Of a stretch of DNA of 64,000 bases, positions 62,581-64,000 are shown one piece after another (position 1 is the first letter of the stretch; each line of letters starts with the position of its first letter). Location: contig OX031058.1 of assembly GCA_943736015.1 (NCBI GenBank), positions 77,001-141,000 of the forward strand, given 5' to 3'. Below the pieces are notes generated by a model, which did not search any database, had not been told where the DNA came from, and saw nothing but the letters and a program-made list of their open reading frames with translations. Both the position numbers and the translations under genes were made by a program. Source of the DNA: Tridacna crocea. Lineage: Eukaryota > Mollusca > Bivalvia > Cardiida > Cardiidae.

Positions 62581-64000
62581 AAAACTTGGTCCACTACGAG
62601 ATGCTACTTACAAAATATCAAAGCTCTACACCCTCTAGCTTCAGAGAAGTAGAATTTTAAAGTTTTCCGTCTTTGTTCCTATGTTTCGAACTTGTGACCC
62701 CTGGGGCAGGGCAAGTTTTGACCCCAGGGGCATAGTATGAAGAAACTTTGTAGAAGTCCACTAAGAGATGCTACATACTAAATACCAAAGCTCTACGCCT
62801 TCTAGTTTCAGAGAATAAGAAATTTAAAGTTTTCCTTCTTTGTTCCTATGTTTCAAACTTGTGAACCCCGGGCGGGGCCAGTTTTGACCCAAGGGACATC
62901 ATATGAACAATCTTGGTAGAGGTCTACTAGGAGATGCTACATACCAAATATCAAAGCTCTGCACCACCTAGTTTCAGAGAAGAATTTAAAAGTTTTCCTT
63001 CTTTGTTCCTATGTTTCAAACTTATGACCCCTGGGGCAGGGCCAGTTTTGATCCAAGGGACATCATATGAACAATCTTGATAAAGGTCAACTAGCAGATG
63101 CTACATACCAAATATCAAAGCTCTAAGCCTTCTAGTTTCAGAGTAGCAGAATTTTAAAGTTTTCCTTCTTTGTTCCTTTAATACAAACTTGTGACCCCTG
63201 GGGCGGGGCCAGTTTTGACCCCAGGAGCATCATATGCATAATCTTGGTAGAGGTACACTATGAGATGCTACATACCAAATATCAAAGCTCTGCGCCTTTC
63301 AGTTTCAGAGAAGAAGATTTTTGAAGTTTTCCTTCTTTGTTCCTATGTTTCAAACTAGTGACCCCTGGGGCGGGGCCAGTTTTGACTCCAGGGCATCATA
63401 TGAAGAATCTTGGTATAGGTCCAATTTGACATGCTACATACCAAATATCAAAGCTCTGCGCCTTCTAGTTTCAGAGAAGAAAATTTTAAAGTTTTCCTTC
63501 TTTGTTCCTAAGTTTCAAACTTGTGACCCCCTGGGCAGGGCCAGTTTTAACCCCAGGGGCATCATATGAACAATCTTGGTAGAGGTCCACTACGAGATGC
63601 TACATACCAAATATCAAAGCTCTGCACCACCTAGTTTCAGAGAAGAAGAATTTTAAAGTTTTCCTTCTTTGTTCCTATGTTTCAAACTTGTGATCCCCAG
63701 GGCAGGGCCAGTTTTGACCCCAGGGGCATCATATGAACAAGCTTGGTAGAGGTTCAATAGGAGATGCTACATAACAAATATCAAAGCTCTACACTTTCTA
63801 GTTTCAGAGAAGAAGATTTTCGAAGATTTTGCTATTTTTTTCCTTTTGGTTGCCATGGCAACCAGAATTATGGCTGAATATTCAATCTCTTGAACAACTT
63901 TGGTAAAGCTTCACCCAAGGAACATCCCTACCAAGTTTCATCAAGATTGGCCCATTGGTTGAGGTGGAGAAGATGTTTAAAGAAATTGTGGATGACAGAC
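62581..64000 (-). mobile_element. Family 2 HINE-like array, runs off window
   Basis: About nine units of 150 bp (GAGATGCTACATACCAAATA, CTTCTTTGTTCCTATGTTTC, GGGCCAGTTTTGACCCCAGG). At the right edge it reaches the family 5' unit (CCAAGTTTCATCAAGATTGG), so the 5' stem should lie just beyond 64000. Confidence 0.75.

Overview
The window is eukaryotic, AT-rich and repeat-dominated, with no complete host gene. The repeat styles suggest a bivalve mollusc: bivalve-type elements opening with a hairpin around GAGCACGAAGTGCTC and a tandem core of about 145 bp, tRNA-headed SINEs, and dense TTAA-flanked MITEs. That assignment rests on remembered repeat styles, not on a search.

Layout. 1-1811 is the 5' part of a Ty3/Gypsy-type LTR retrotransposon on the minus strand. 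2-10 kb is non-coding sequence with MITEs, a SINE and a decayed THAP domain. 10.09-14.39 kb holds two long tandem-cored rolling-circle-like elements; the first sits inside a MITE with no target duplication. 14.96-15.97 kb is a third such element. 16.0-16.3 kb has exon-like sequence. 16,432-20,527 is a scrambled retroelement mosaic bounded by inverted LTR-like ends and a CTAG duplication. 20.5-29.5 kb carries SINEs, MITEs and another tandem-cored element. 29.5-32.6 kb is a long array of about 155-bp units. 33,266-34,086 is a TIR element, and 37,158-37,303 is a perfect palindrome. 38,757-45,077 is a nearly intact LTR retrotransposon with a TTGT duplication. 45-61 kb is MITE-dense and contains two degenerate tandem arrays. 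61.35-64 kb holds minus-strand tandem-cored elements.

The main coding content is the retrotransposon at 38,757-45,077. It has Gypsy-type enzymes in the Copia-like order gag-protease-integrase-RT-RNase H, as in the Gmr1-like group, and a primer binding site for tRNA-Pro. Its single reading frame is broken only by a 1-nt insertion and one stop codon. Pieces of the same family make up much of the 16.4-20.5 kb mosaic.

The most unusual object is in that mosaic: a 206-bp LTR-like unit containing a tRNA-like internal promoter. Its 3' (U5) end is joined to 3' pieces of three different tRNAs (Glu, Thr, Pro), two of them with the post-transcriptional CCA end. Two copies are exactly 111 bp and stop at the same base, as minus-strand strong-stop DNA would. 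I read this as a short non-autonomous LTR element copied and integrated by the Gmr1-like machinery, with reverse-transcription intermediates fossilised in the genome.
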